Assembly: GCF_947501665.1 (NCBI RefSeq)
Contig: NZ_CANMWS010000001.1
Coordinates: 248,001 to 312,000 of the forward strand
Direction: 5' to 3'
Length of the DNA: 64,000 nt
Source of the DNA: an uncultured Shewanella sp.
GTDB taxonomy: Bacteria > Pseudomonadota > Gammaproteobacteria > Enterobacterales > Shewanellaceae
Both the position numbers and the translations under genes were made by a program. The notes beneath the pieces are model-generated. The model saw only the letters and a program-made list of their open reading frames with translations. It did no database searches and had not been told where the DNA came from. Shown in pieces: positions 18,517 through 27,520 of the stretch; positions within the stretch are counted from its first letter, which is position 1, and each line of letters opens with the position of its first letter.

Positions 18517-18550
18517 TAAGCGCCAGCATTTTTTGCGGCGCTTATTTAAC
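18517..18550 (-). terminator. GC-rich hairpin, likely terminator of the minus-strand gene
   Basis: TAAGCGCC (18517-18524) pairs with GGCGCTTA (18537-18544). On the minus strand the stem is followed by CATTCTTTTTA, a T-rich tail, downstream of the 472-codon gene. Confidence 0.6.
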
Positions 18551-18582
18551 TCATTGATGTTGTTTTTGTTGATTTTTATAAC

Positions 18583-20001
18583 TTATACATGGTTAAAATA
18601 GTGTATATTACCATTGTCATCCATTTGGCCTTTTCCACCAAACTTCATGTGTTCTTCAACACCATGAAATACATCTATTCCTTTAGCAAGTCTTAGGTTA
18701 GAGAATATCTCCTTTTGCATGGTGATATAATTATTTAAAAGTGATGTAACTGTAGGGTTATTTGTCTTTGATAGTTCTTCTATACTCTGTTTATCTTTTT
18801 TGAACTTGTCCTGTAGTATCATTTCAAATTTAGCAAGTTCAATCTGGATTTCGGTGTCGTCATGTGCTTCTTGAATATCTTTTGGCTCGCGGCTATATTG
18901 CCCTAAATTAACTGTGTATGGATCAATAACACTTGAGAATTGCTCAATACCTTCATTTGGGTATTCTAGTACCTTGAGTTGATGCTGGCTTGCTTCTATT
19001 TTGAACTCATCTGAGAAACCGTAAGGAACGTCTAGGTCATCTTTGTCGATTTGTTGAAACTTGCTGTAATCTTCAACCGGCTGAGTGTGTTGAATAAAAA
19101 TTTTATCATCACGAATGATATTAAGTTTTAACTGATATTGACCTACTTCATTTTTTTCAAGTGTGGCATTAAATTGCTCTCTGTATTCAGGCTTCACAGA
19201 GTTGAGCATGTTGATCATTTTGTTACACATCGATACTGGGGCGACGATTGAATTCGAAAGGTTTATTTCATCTGTGCATTCTAGGAGCCGTTTTGCTGAA
19301 TGCATATCATCATCGATGAACCAGTCTTTGATTTCGTCGATTTTTTTAAGATTATTTTGAGCATTGAGCTCTCTTAGTTCAGTATTTTTTTCAAAAACCT
19401 CTTTTGCGATTCTATGGTTATTCTGATTTAGGTTTACGTTGATTTCAAGCTGATTAATGTCGAGAGGTTTATGTGAATTTTCCGGTATGAGTTTTGGTAA
19501 AATATCGTCAGGGTTAATATAAGCTTTCTCAATGAGTCCATTATTTTGCAGGGCTAAAAGATTATGATTCAATTGCTCTGCTATTTGCTGTTGTGCTTTT
19601 TCTTGAAGGTTAACACTAATCGTGCGTTTGAAAATAGTTTGATCGCAGGATTGGTTCAGAACTTGAATGTGGCATTTCATCTCTCCATTTGGGCCATTAT
19701 ATACATTGGCTTTGAAGCATTGCTTAAGTGGATCTTGAGAATGTGCCAAACTGTTCAGTTTTTCAATTATATTTTTAATTTGGGTTTCATCTTGGTTCTC
19801 GTTATGAAATATATCATACAGTAATTCGGCGGTTTCTTGCTTTACTGAGCCTGAAAAAGCCCAGTCAAGGAATTTTTCGAATAAGCTCATGTTTAGCACA
19901 TTACCTGTATGTTTTGCCGCTGCAATTGTTTGCAAATTTTCCATCGTAAGAGATTGTGAGAAAATACTGGATTGATTACTAATAGAAATAGAGAGGGACA
20001 T
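18583..20001 (-). CDS. Putative type III secreted effector, 472 aa
   Basis: No known enzymatic domain is recognised. The first 30 residues are Ser/Gln/Thr-rich and uncharged, as in type III export signals. Residues 41-50 (FEKFLDWAFS, then SVKQETAELLYDIF) resemble the WEK-I-x-x-FF translocation motif of the Salmonella SPI-2 effector family (SifA, SseJ, SspH). The rest is acidic, helical and Asn/Gln/Asp-rich, ending GGKGQMDDNGNIHYF. It is an isolated gene with an AT-rich upstream region and a plausible GGCGG-type site before the ATG. An InvB-like chaperone lies at 45.8 kb in this window. Effector status is inferred. Confidence 0.55.
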   Translation of the reverse strand: MSLSISISNQSSIFSQSLTMENLQTIAAAKHTGNVLNMSLFEKFLDWAFSGSVKQETAELLYDIFHNENQDETQIKNIIEKLNSLAHSQDPLKQCFKANVYNGPNGEMKCHIQVLNQSCDQTIFKRTISVNLQEKAQQQIAEQLNHNLLALQNNGLIEKAYINPDDILPKLIPENSHKPLDINQLEINVNLNQNNHRIAKEVFEKNTELRELNAQNNLKKIDEIKDWFIDDDMHSAKRLLECTDEINLSNSIVAPVSMCNKMINMLNSVKPEYREQFNATLEKNEVGQYQLKLNIIRDDKIFIQHTQPVEDYSKFQQIDKDDLDVPYGFSDEFKIEASQHQLKVLEYPNEGIEQFSSVIDPYTVNLGQYSREPKDIQEAHDDTEIQIELAKFEMILQDKFKKDKQSIEELSKTNNPTVTSLLNNYITMQKEIFSNLRLAKGIDVFHGVEEHMKFGGKGQMDDNGNIHYFNHV

Positions 20002-20202
20002 TTCACCGCCTAAGATTAATTAATGTTAATCTTTTGATTCTCTCAGGTAGAATATTCACTTGCTATCAGAAAAGTGAATAATTATAAATTAAACGTAATT
20101 GTTTATTTATATTTCATTTTTTAATCCTTTGAATCTGCTCGTTGACTTATTATCGCTTAATTTATTAACGGCCTTTAACTTATTGCCAGTGTGTTCTTGG
20201 CA

Positions 20203-20730
20203 TTATCTATCGTATTTACACAGCCCGTAAAAATAGTCATCAACATATTGACCGCCAATGAAGGCGTTTTGCTTTAAATGCCCTTCTCGTATAAAGCCTG
20301 CCTTTTCTAGTAGCTTATAGGAGCCTGTATTATTAACGGCGCAGGTTGCGACAAGTTTATTCAACTTTAAGGTTACAAAGGCATGGGCTTGAATGAGTGA
20401 AAGGGCTTCAAAACCATAGCCTTTCCCCTGTGATGATGCTTTAAGCATAAAGCCAATTTCGGCGATTGCGGCATCGGGGTTAGTGATTTTTAGGCCAATA
20501 CTGCCCAGTTTTTCACCCGTTTCATTATGATTAATACTCAAAGATAACCAGTGTTCACTGTCTTTATTCCAAGGTAAAAGCTGCATTTCAAATTTTGTTC
20601 TGGCTTCTTCCTCAGTAAAAGGATCGTACACATGTTCCATCAGTATAGGATCAGTCGAGAGATGCAATGCTAATGGCCAGTCGCTTTCATCATATTGCTT
20701 GAGTGTGATTCTTGAACCTACTAAATTCAT
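20203..20730 (-). CDS. GNAT N-acetyltransferase, RimJ/RimL type
   Basis: 175 residues. The N-terminus GSRITLKQYDESDW is typical of ribosomal-protein or spermidine-type GNATs. The acetyl-CoA loop lies in GFMLKASSQGKGYGFEALSL (Q/R-x-x-G-x-G/A form), followed by NTGSYKLLEKAGFIREG, the conserved motif B region. The substrate is not predictable; N-terminal alanine or another small amine is usual. It is monocistronic and divergent from the SMP-30 gene. Confidence 0.88.
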   Translation of the reverse strand: MNLVGSRITLKQYDESDWPLALHLSTDPILMEHVYDPFTEEEARTKFEMQLLPWNKDSEHWLSLSINHNETGEKLGSIGLKITNPDAAIAEIGFMLKASSQGKGYGFEALSLIQAHAFVTLKLNKLVATCAVNNTGSYKLLEKAGFIREGHLKQNAFIGGQYVDDYFYGLCKYDR

Positions 20731-20772
20731 GTGATTTAACCTTCTTTTTATCGCCGCTTGCTACTGATTATC

Positions 20773-20813
20773 GAATAATATTGTGACTCTTTTATCACAA
20801 TATTATTCTTTTA
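20773..20813. promoter_or_regulatory. Perfect 14-bp inverted repeat in divergent promoter region
   Basis: GAATAATATTGTGA (20773-20786) and its exact complement (20795-20808) flank an 8-nt loop, followed by TTTTAT. It lies between divergently transcribed genes, so it is more likely an operator or a leader hairpin of the downstream SMP-30 gene than an ordinary terminator. The core TGTGA-N8-TCACA resembles a CRP site but the spacing is two bases too long. Confidence 0.5.
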
Positions 20814-20906
20814 TCTATTGATTATTAAATGCTTTTTAAAGTTTTTTTCCTCAAAGGTATGTTTACACTATGCTTAATTTATCTGTGAGCTATATTGAGT
20901 CATTTT

Positions 20907-21761
20907 ATGGCGAAATTAAAATGCGTCGCTAAAGGGCTAAGTTATCCTGAGTCTCCTCGTTGGCATAAAGGGGAGCTGTGGTTTACTGATGTGTTTTCTG
21001 GGGAAATAAAAGTGCTTGATGGCCAACAGCAGCTCAGGTTGGTGGCAAAATATGAAGGGGCATTATCAGGTATAGGTTGGATGCCTAATGGTGACTTTTG
21101 TGCGGTATCAGTGTTTGAACATAGCGTCCTTAAACTCAATGATGATGGGCAGTTTTACATTTGGGCGAACTTGGATGATGAGGGAAGTTTTGCCAGTAAT
21201 GATATGATTATTGATGAAAGGGGAAATGCTTTTATTGGTAATATTAGCTTTAATTATATGCAAGGAGAATCGCCTAGGCTAGGTAACATTAAGCATTTGG
21301 ACAGTGATGGACATTGTTTAACAGCCGTAACAGAAATAGGAACGGCAAATGGAATGGCCGTTAGTCTTGATGGCAATACCTTGTTTGTTGCTGAAACTTT
21401 TGCAGACTGTTTAAGTGCTTATCAATTAAATAGTCATGGTGTGTTAACTAATAAGAGACAAGTCGCTTACTTTCCCAAAGGAAGTTGTCCAGATGGAATA
21501 TGCCTCGATAATCAAGGGGCGGTTTGGGTTGCCTGTAGTCAGTCTTGTTTAGTTTATCGAGTCAATTTACAAGGTGAGTATTTGGAGCAAATTAGTTTGC
21601 CTGATGAAGTCCATCCATTGGCTTGCGTATTAGGGGGAAAAGAGCGAAGAACATTGTTTATTATGACGACAAAAACCTTTGATCCTGAGGAAGCGACATC
21701 TCTGTTAACCGGTGCTATTTATAGCCTTGATATTGAGTATTCCGGTGTTGGAAAACCATGA
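20907..21761 (+). CDS. SMP-30/gluconolactonase family protein
   Basis: A six-bladed beta-propeller lactonase of about 284 residues. The first blade contains LSYPESPRWHKGELWFTDVF, including the metal-ligand Glu of the family. Further blades contain ASNDMIIDERGNAFIGNI, with the active-site Asn-Asp, and CPDGICLDNQGAVWVAC, with the catalytic-type Pro-Asp-Gly. The family hydrolyses sugar lactones or lactone-like esters with a divalent metal; the substrate is unknown. The ATG at 20907 is preferred over an upstream TTG. Confidence 0.9.
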   Translation: MAKLKCVAKGLSYPESPRWHKGELWFTDVFSGEIKVLDGQQQLRLVAKYEGALSGIGWMPNGDFCAVSVFEHSVLKLNDDGQFYIWANLDDEGSFASNDMIIDERGNAFIGNISFNYMQGESPRLGNIKHLDSDGHCLTAVTEIGTANGMAVSLDGNTLFVAETFADCLSAYQLNSHGVLTNKRQVAYFPKGSCPDGICLDNQGAVWVACSQSCLVYRVNLQGEYLEQISLPDEVHPLACVLGGKERRTLFIMTTKTFDPEEATSLLTGAIYSLDIEYSGVGKP

Positions 21762-21900
21762 GCCGTAGGGTGTGGGTATATCTGCTAGATTAATTGGCTA
21801 ATGACTTATTCAACAATAGAATAAATGGTTACAAAAGCGAATAACTTTTAATCAATTGTCATGGTAAAATTTAGTGAAGTGAATATTGTAGGTGAGTCGT

Positions 21901-22026
21901 ATGAAAATATTTTCTGATTATCTAAGAAAGATTCAAAAAATGCCTGCACATCGTAAAGGCTCTAAATTTGAAGAAGGCATTTTTATCGTATTTTTTATTC
22001 TATCGGCGGTGTTTGTGCTGACTTAG
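21901..22026 (+). CDS. Small single-span membrane protein, 41 aa
   Basis: ATG at 21901 is preceded by GGTGAG, and TAAAAT further upstream could be a -10. The peptide has a basic, Lys/Arg-rich first half (DYLRKIQKMPAHRKGSKF) and a C-terminal hydrophobic helix (GIFIVFFILSAVFVL). Its last 32 bp overlap the convergent FUSC gene. It is a plausible small membrane protein of unknown role; chance cannot be excluded at this length. Confidence 0.45.
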   Translation: MKIFSDYLRKIQKMPAHRKGSKFEEGIFIVFFILSAVFVLT

Positions 22027-24304
22027 AAAGGTAGAGGGTATTTTCTTTCAGTAAAGTGTGTTTGTGGCTACATATATTCAGTAATGATAAATAAAAAGCG
22101 TTTGGAGTGATTGCTGTATTGCTTCTATTTTTCAGCTTGGAGGGACTGACTTCCTTCAGTATTGTTATTAACTGAGCTTCAATTTCACTGTATTGCGTCA
22201 TAATATCGTCTGCTTCATCAGGGGAGAGCGGTGTCGACAATAGTTTATATGTTTCTGTGATTATAGATTTATTTTTATCTTGTGATTGAACGAACTCGGT
22301 ATAATAGGGATCTTCTTTTATCATTAAGAAATGAAAAATACTGTAATATAGGCGTAAAGGTGTTTGTTTTCTGGATAGAAAAGCAGCTTTATTTGAATGG
22401 TTATCTTGGTTTAAATTTATAAATGCGATGAGGTGTCGCTTTAAACTTCTTAGATTATATGCGCCTTGACTATCCCAAAGATTGGCGGTGTTTAAGGCTT
22501 TTTTATGTGAAAAAATTTGAGCCAAATTTTGATTAAATTGAGTCAGTAGCAAAGTATAGGTGTGCTTTATTTTGTCCTGTTGCTGATAAGGCCAAAATAA
22601 AGCTTGAAAGATGATGACACTGCTTACACCTAAAAAAATACCGCCAAGCCTTTCTAATGGAACGACGAGGGATGTATTAGGGGTTAATTGATTGATTACA
22701 CCTATGATAAAGACAACATTAGCCTGTGTTCCTAGGCTCATGGAGTCTGTGTTGGAGAAATGTAAAAGCCCAAAACTGAAAATAACGCCAAATAAAATGG
22801 CTAATATTAATGGGAAACTGTCCAAGCTTAAAGTGAGCACAAAGAGAGATATAATGCTTCCAATAAGGCACCCCGCAATACGTAATAGACCCTTATCTCG
22901 AGAGATATCGCTCGATAAGTTAAAGCAAACAGCAATAGAAACTGCAATTTGATAATAACCGGGCAAATTAAAATAAAGCCAAATAAAAGGGACAAATAAA
23001 ATAGCGGCCGCGCCTATGATTGCATGTTTAAAATAGTAGGGGTCATATTTAAAATAATCGCTGATATGGCGTTTAAATTCTGGAGAGTCATGGGTTTTTG
23101 CTTTACCTACATTGCTCTGTAACGCAAGTTTCTTTGTTTCATTTTGTATGGATTTTAATGATTGAAACCATTCGTAACCGATGAGTTTAGAATGTATATG
23201 ATGATGTACTGTCTCTGGGGGATTTGTGTATTCTTTAAAAAGCATGCTTTTGAGTTGAACCATACTTATTTTAATTGTCGTTAAATTTTCATTGATGAAA
23301 GATTGGGTTGTTTTTTCAAAAACACTGAGAACAGTAGTACTTGTTAAGGCGACTTTGATTGTATTCAGTATTTCTGATAAGGGGGTATGGAATTGATTTA
23401 AGGCTGAGAGCATTTTGCTATGTTCATTTTCTTTCAATATTGATTTGAATGCACCACTGAGATATTGATGTCGTGTGGTATCCATCACTATGGAAGTGAT
23501 GTTTCTAATATTAGTGAGTAAACTGATTAATTGCTCATGTTGTTTTTTAGATTTGATTTCATGCTGAGCAAAGATTAATAATTGATCCTGTTTTATTTGA
23601 TGTGTACTGATTGCTTTAAGCGTGTCAAAGATGTCTTGCTGTATTTTTTCTTGCTCATGTTGATTATGGCTTTTTGGCTGAGCTATCAATGATATATATT
23701 GCATGTTTGTGTCATTTAGCTTAATGAGTAAATTAATCAGTTTTATCAATGAATCAATTAATTGTTTATGGGCATATTGAGTGGTGAAACATAAGCTAAT
23801 GATACAACTACTGAATACACCTATAATAATTTCTAGGCTGCGAAAAAAGGCGGTATTAATAAAATTTTCAGGTGTTGGATTATTGAGACTTGCTAATAAG
23901 ATCATAAGGCCAGTGACATAGAAAAAAAGCCATGTATAAGTTTTTTCTTCAATGGCAAAGGTTAAATAAATACCGATAAAAGCAAGAAAAAAAATAGCAA
24001 CTGAAAAAAGCGGCGGAGATGTGATGAATAATGAGATGATCAGTAAAGCCGCTGCTGCACCAAGTATTGTGCCTATGGCTCTCTCTAGGCTTTTAGATAA
24101 GGTATTACCCACTGTCGGTTGGGTAGAGATAAAGGCTGAAATGCCTGCCCAATAAGGCTCTTGGGTTTGCAATAAGACGGCCAGAAAAATAGCGACAATA
24201 ACGGCTGCACTGGCTTGAAAAGCTAATCTTGTTTGGGGGGAGCTTAATGTAAAGGTTTGCACTTGAAGATGAGTGTCTTTTTTTATTTTTTCAAGGACAT
24301 TCAT
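21995..24304 (-). CDS. FUSC-family inner-membrane efflux protein (AaeB/YccS-like)
   Basis: 769 residues with two blocks of about five or six membrane helices (residues 25-180 and 425-570), each followed by a long cytosolic helical domain, as in AaeB and fusaric-acid resistance proteins. Motifs include the early QEPYWAGISAFISTQPTVGNTL and LERAIGTILGAAAALL, repeated in the second half as LPGYYQIAVSIAVCFNLSS and IAGCLIGSIISLF. It lies 37 bp downstream of a HlyD-type gene, together forming an AaeAB-like tripartite efflux system. The outer-membrane channel is presumably TolC. Substrates are probably aromatic acids or other toxic anions, by analogy. Confidence 0.88.
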   Translation of the reverse strand: MNVLEKIKKDTHLQVQTFTLSSPQTRLAFQASAAVIVAIFLAVLLQTQEPYWAGISAFISTQPTVGNTLSKSLERAIGTILGAAAALLIISLFITSPPLFSVAIFFLAFIGIYLTFAIEEKTYTWLFFYVTGLMILLASLNNPTPENFINTAFFRSLEIIIGVFSSCIISLCFTTQYAHKQLIDSLIKLINLLIKLNDTNMQYISLIAQPKSHNQHEQEKIQQDIFDTLKAISTHQIKQDQLLIFAQHEIKSKKQHEQLISLLTNIRNITSIVMDTTRHQYLSGAFKSILKENEHSKMLSALNQFHTPLSEILNTIKVALTSTTVLSVFEKTTQSFINENLTTIKISMVQLKSMLFKEYTNPPETVHHHIHSKLIGYEWFQSLKSIQNETKKLALQSNVGKAKTHDSPEFKRHISDYFKYDPYYFKHAIIGAAAILFVPFIWLYFNLPGYYQIAVSIAVCFNLSSDISRDKGLLRIAGCLIGSIISLFVLTLSLDSFPLILAILFGVIFSFGLLHFSNTDSMSLGTQANVVFIIGVINQLTPNTSLVVPLERLGGIFLGVSSVIIFQALFWPYQQQDKIKHTYTLLLTQFNQNLAQIFSHKKALNTANLWDSQGAYNLRSLKRHLIAFINLNQDNHSNKAAFLSRKQTPLRLYYSIFHFLMIKEDPYYTEFVQSQDKNKSIITETYKLLSTPLSPDEADDIMTQYSEIEAQLITILKEVSPSKLKNRSNTAITPNAFYLSLLNICSHKHTLLKENTLYLSKSAQTPPIE

Positions 24305-24341
24305 TAATAAGTACCTTTAAATACGCTTAACATTAGGCTGG

Positions 24342-25343
24342 TTAAAAGATGATGACTTTAGCATCAATACCAACAGGGAGATGATTACTGTTAGGAAAGT
24401 TCATCAGCTTTATACGAACGGGGATCCTATATTCGTAACGTATCCAGTTAGTGATAGGTTCAATGTAAGGTAATGATGGGTCTGGTTGGGTATTGCTGCG
24501 AGATACACCTCTGCCAAAACTGGTGATTTGTCCTCGATACAGCTTCCAAGGATGATTTGATAGGTAGACCCAAACAAGGGTGCCTTTCGTCAGTGAGACT
24601 AAGTTACTTTCTTTTATATTGGCGACAATATGTTTACTATTTTTCGTTATAAAGCCGAAAAGAGGGGTGGCTTGATTGGCATAGTCGCCAGCATATACTT
24701 TTAAATTGTTAATATAGCCAGCTGATGGTGCATAAATTTGACTCATTTTTAGATTGTATTCAGCTTGCCTTAATGCGGCTTTTTGTTGTTGAACAAGGGC
24801 TTGATCGAGCGGGGCTCTTTTGACTAAGTCCTGATAGGTGAGTTGAGATTTTTCCAGTGTGGCCGTGGCAATGTTGTATTCTTCTTGTTTGGAGTCGAGA
24901 TCATTTTTAGAGACTGAGTTCTTTTTTTGTAATATCTGATAACGCTCAAATTCGAGTTTAGCAAAATTGGCTTGAGCTTGGCTGATTTCTATTCCTGCTT
25001 GTGCTTCCTTAAGTTGAGTACTGAGTAAATCTTGTTGTGCAACGGCTTGCGCAACGAGGGCTGTGGCATTATTAACGGCAATATTAAAGGGTTCTTGATC
25101 TAAAGTGACGAGTAAGTCACCTTTTTTAACTTCTTGATTATCTATTATGTTTATGTGAGTTATCAGGCCAGATACGCTAGGCGTGATTTTGACGACATTG
25201 GCACTGACATAGGCATCGTTATTATAAATAAAAAAATAGCCAGAGCTGTAATACCCCGCAATAAAGAGAAGTAAAAGGCTTGCTAAAAGCAGCAATTTAT
25301 TGTGAAAAAATGATCCCATGACATCGTCATAATTAAAATGCAT
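24342..25343 (-). CDS. HlyD-family periplasmic adaptor (AaeA/EmrA-like)
   Basis: 333 residues: one N-terminal membrane anchor (about 13-32), lipoyl half-motifs (SGLITHINIIDNQEVKKGDLL and APSAGYINNLKVYAGDY) around a coiled-coil hairpin (residues 85-195, Gln/Ala/Leu-rich), and a beta-barrel domain ending PVGIDAKVIIF. It bridges the FUSC pump and an outer-membrane channel. It is the first gene of the pair. The MITE copy C begins 34 bp upstream of its start codon and may have displaced or altered its promoter. Confidence 0.9.
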   Translation of the reverse strand: MHFNYDDVMGSFFHNKLLLLASLLLLFIAGYYSSGYFFIYNNDAYVSANVVKITPSVSGLITHINIIDNQEVKKGDLLVTLDQEPFNIAVNNATALVAQAVAQQDLLSTQLKEAQAGIEISQAQANFAKLEFERYQILQKKNSVSKNDLDSKQEEYNIATATLEKSQLTYQDLVKRAPLDQALVQQQKAALRQAEYNLKMSQIYAPSAGYINNLKVYAGDYANQATPLFGFITKNSKHIVANIKESNLVSLTKGTLVWVYLSNHPWKLYRGQITSFGRGVSRSNTQPDPSLPYIEPITNWIRYEYRIPVRIKLMNFPNSNHLPVGIDAKVIIF

Positions 25344-25377
25344 ATATTTAGCAGTATAGCTGGATAGGCTTTAATTA

Positions 25378-25605
25378 ACCTTAACTCGGGTTAATGAGTG
25401 TCAGATATAAATTTAATGGCATTTAAAATCAAATTCTTAATTTACTTGCCTGTTTTTATTTATGTCACTTTTTGCTAAATGCCGATATTTTTGTCGATAT
25501 CAAGGCGAGGTTTCGTGCCTAATAGCCCGCTATTAGTCGGAAGCACAACACAGATAGGGGCCAAAATAGCGATATTTAACGGCGCTGCTTAACTCGAGTT
25601 CAGGC
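25378..25605 (+). mobile_element. MITE-like element, copy C (228 bp)
   Basis: It starts ACCTTAACTCGGG and ends CTCGAGTTCAGGC, with a perfect 6-bp target duplication TAATTA at 25372-25377 and 25606-25611. Its sequence is almost identical to copy B. It sits between the HlyD gene start and the symporter stop; the symporter TAA lies inside the right target duplication. Confidence 0.88.
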
Positions 25606-25608
25606 TAA

Positions 25609-27072
25609 TTAGGTTTGTTGGTTTTTTAAAGGAGTTTGGTGGATGAATCTATGATGCAAGTTCACTACGAGTCCATTAAGCATGAGGCCAACGACACCTG
25701 CTGGAAGTCCAAAGGGTTGGGTGAGAGAAGGGGTAAACATATAAATGAGTGTAAAGCTTAATCCAGTAATGAGGCCCCATAACAGCGAGCTTGCTCTTAA
25801 TTGTTTTATATGTAGCCCCATCATAACTGCTGGTGCGATTTGACAGAGAAGCTCTAATTTTAATTGGATTAACCACCATAAAGTCACAGGGACATAAATG
25901 GCCAAGCTAGCCATAATAGCAATTAATATCCAAGTAAACACTTTTCCCATATAAATCAATTTTCTTTGACTCGTTTTTGGGCGATAAGCTTGATAAATAT
26001 CTTGCGTAAATAGCGAGGAAATGGCCAGCATTGCTGAATCAACGGTTGACATGATAGCGGCAATCGCTGCTGCGATAAACAAAGTAATGATATATTGCAT
26101 ACCGGCAATATGATTAAGTTTAGATAGCATTAACAGTATGATTTCATCAGAAGTGACTTTATCTAAGTTAGGAAAGTGTGCGGCGCCGATAATGGCAATA
26201 ATGATGATGGGTAATGTGGTGATAAATGGCATGACGAGCATTAATTGTAAAGAACGCTGCAACGTTTTTTTATTTTTGGCTGCATAAATTCGCTGAATGG
26301 CTTGAGGATAAACTGCGGCACCGAAACAGACCATGATTAATGTTCCAATCCAACTCTTTATATCTGCTATGTTCGGTGTTTTAAAGAATTGTTTGTTAGT
26401 ATTTTCCAGTAGGGTTTGATTCGTTAATATTGAACCATACTGAGTCCAAACCACCGTAAAAATAATTAAAATGGTGACTAACAATAGAATGCCTTGTATG
26501 GCATCAGTCCAAGCAACTGAGCGCATTCCTCCTAAGGTTTCATAAATCACCATAATCAGTGCCATAGAGATTATCCCCTGGGCAAAATTAATTTGTCCAC
26601 CAGTGGCATAATCCATAATATAACCAATGGCTTTAAGGTTGCTTAAAATATAACCGGATAACACCATTAAGCAAATAGTGACAATGAGAGTGGTGAGCCA
26701 TTTATTGTTATAGCGATAAGCAATGAAATCACCGACAGTGATAAAATTATGGGTCTGAGATAATCGAAATAACTTGGGGGCATACAGCATATAACCACCG
26801 ATAACCGATAGCATTAAGGTCATACCAACTAAGAAAAACCAGCCGCTTCGATAAGCTGAACCTGCAAACCCAATGAGATTGTTACCACTGTATTGTGTTG
26901 CATATAAGGTCAAAAATAACACCCCGACGCCAAAACTTTTACCGCCCAAATAGAAGTCATTAAGTGTGTTTTCTTGACTTTTTTGCTTCCCTAGAATGCC
27001 AACGCCAATAAGAGATACCAAATAAAGGATAAGAAATATCATACTAGGGGGGTTGAGTAAGGGATTCGTCAT
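25609..27072 (-). CDS. Sodium:solute symporter (SSS family)
   Basis: 487 residues, about 13 membrane helices. SSS-typical text includes DFYLGGKSFGVGVLFLTLYA near the N-terminus, YETLGGMRSVAWTDAIQGI around residue 190 and AAAIAAIMSTVDSAMLAISS in the sodium-site region. It resembles the PanF/PutP branch, but the substrate is not readable. A 59-codon membrane gene precedes it by 56 bp, a common arrangement for SSS carriers with a small partner. The stop codon was kept despite insertion of MITE copy C next to it. Confidence 0.9.
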   Translation of the reverse strand: MTNPLLNPPSMIFLILYLVSLIGVGILGKQKSQENTLNDFYLGGKSFGVGVLFLTLYATQYSGNNLIGFAGSAYRSGWFFLVGMTLMLSVIGGYMLYAPKLFRLSQTHNFITVGDFIAYRYNNKWLTTLIVTICLMVLSGYILSNLKAIGYIMDYATGGQINFAQGIISMALIMVIYETLGGMRSVAWTDAIQGILLLVTILIIFTVVWTQYGSILTNQTLLENTNKQFFKTPNIADIKSWIGTLIMVCFGAAVYPQAIQRIYAAKNKKTLQRSLQLMLVMPFITTLPIIIIAIIGAAHFPNLDKVTSDEIILLMLSKLNHIAGMQYIITLFIAAAIAAIMSTVDSAMLAISSLFTQDIYQAYRPKTSQRKLIYMGKVFTWILIAIMASLAIYVPVTLWWLIQLKLELLCQIAPAVMMGLHIKQLRASSLLWGLITGLSFTLIYMFTPSLTQPFGLPAGVVGLMLNGLVVNLHHRFIHQTPLKNQQT

Positions 27073-27128
27073 GTTGTCTCTACGCTATTTTATTCGTTTT
27101 TAACAGGGAAAAGGCGGTGATAGGTTTT

Positions 27129-27308
27129 TTATTCATCCCACTCTTTTTCTAGTGCGATAAACAGGAGCAGCGCATAAATGATACTGAGGATAAGTGAGCC
27201 CCATGCCCACAATGGGATCCCCCAATAGGTGGTGGCATCAAGAAAGGGAGCAGTTAATAATAAACATAAAAAAGACAGTTTGAGCAAAGGCGCTTTTACG
27301 GGAGTCAT
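27129..27308 (-). CDS. Small membrane partner of the symporter, 59 aa
   Basis: A short gene encoding two hydrophobic helices (LLKLSFLCLLLTAPFL and WAWGSLILSIIYALLLFIAL) separated by a YWGIP turn, with an acidic tail EKEWDE. The layout resembles DUF3311- or YhdT-type small subunits found beside SSS transporters. It is the first gene of a two-gene unit with the symporter. The start ATG lacks a clear Shine-Dalgarno. The pairing supports a role in assembly or function of the carrier; this is inferred from context. Confidence 0.65.
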   Translation of the reverse strand: MTPVKAPLLKLSFLCLLLTAPFLDATTYWGIPLWAWGSLILSIIYALLLFIALEKEWDE

Positions 27309-27520
27309 GTTTTTTCAATGGTGTGTAACAGTGTTTTACAGTGTAATTCAGCCTGCGTTTATTTACTATTTTAAATCAACCTGATAGTAGATATTAGTCT
27401 AAATTTGGCTGGTGAGCTGTATTAAAAGATCTTAATTATCAACAAGATGTTTGTTGGAAAGACTAATCATTTAACTTAGTCATTTTTGTAACAACTGGGA
27501 GGTTAATAGTTAATAATGAT

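Noticed and set aside
20782..20799. CRP binding site
   Set aside because: Half-sites TGTGA and TCACA are 8 bp apart, not 6; the whole 14-bp arms pair, so a stem or another operator fits better.
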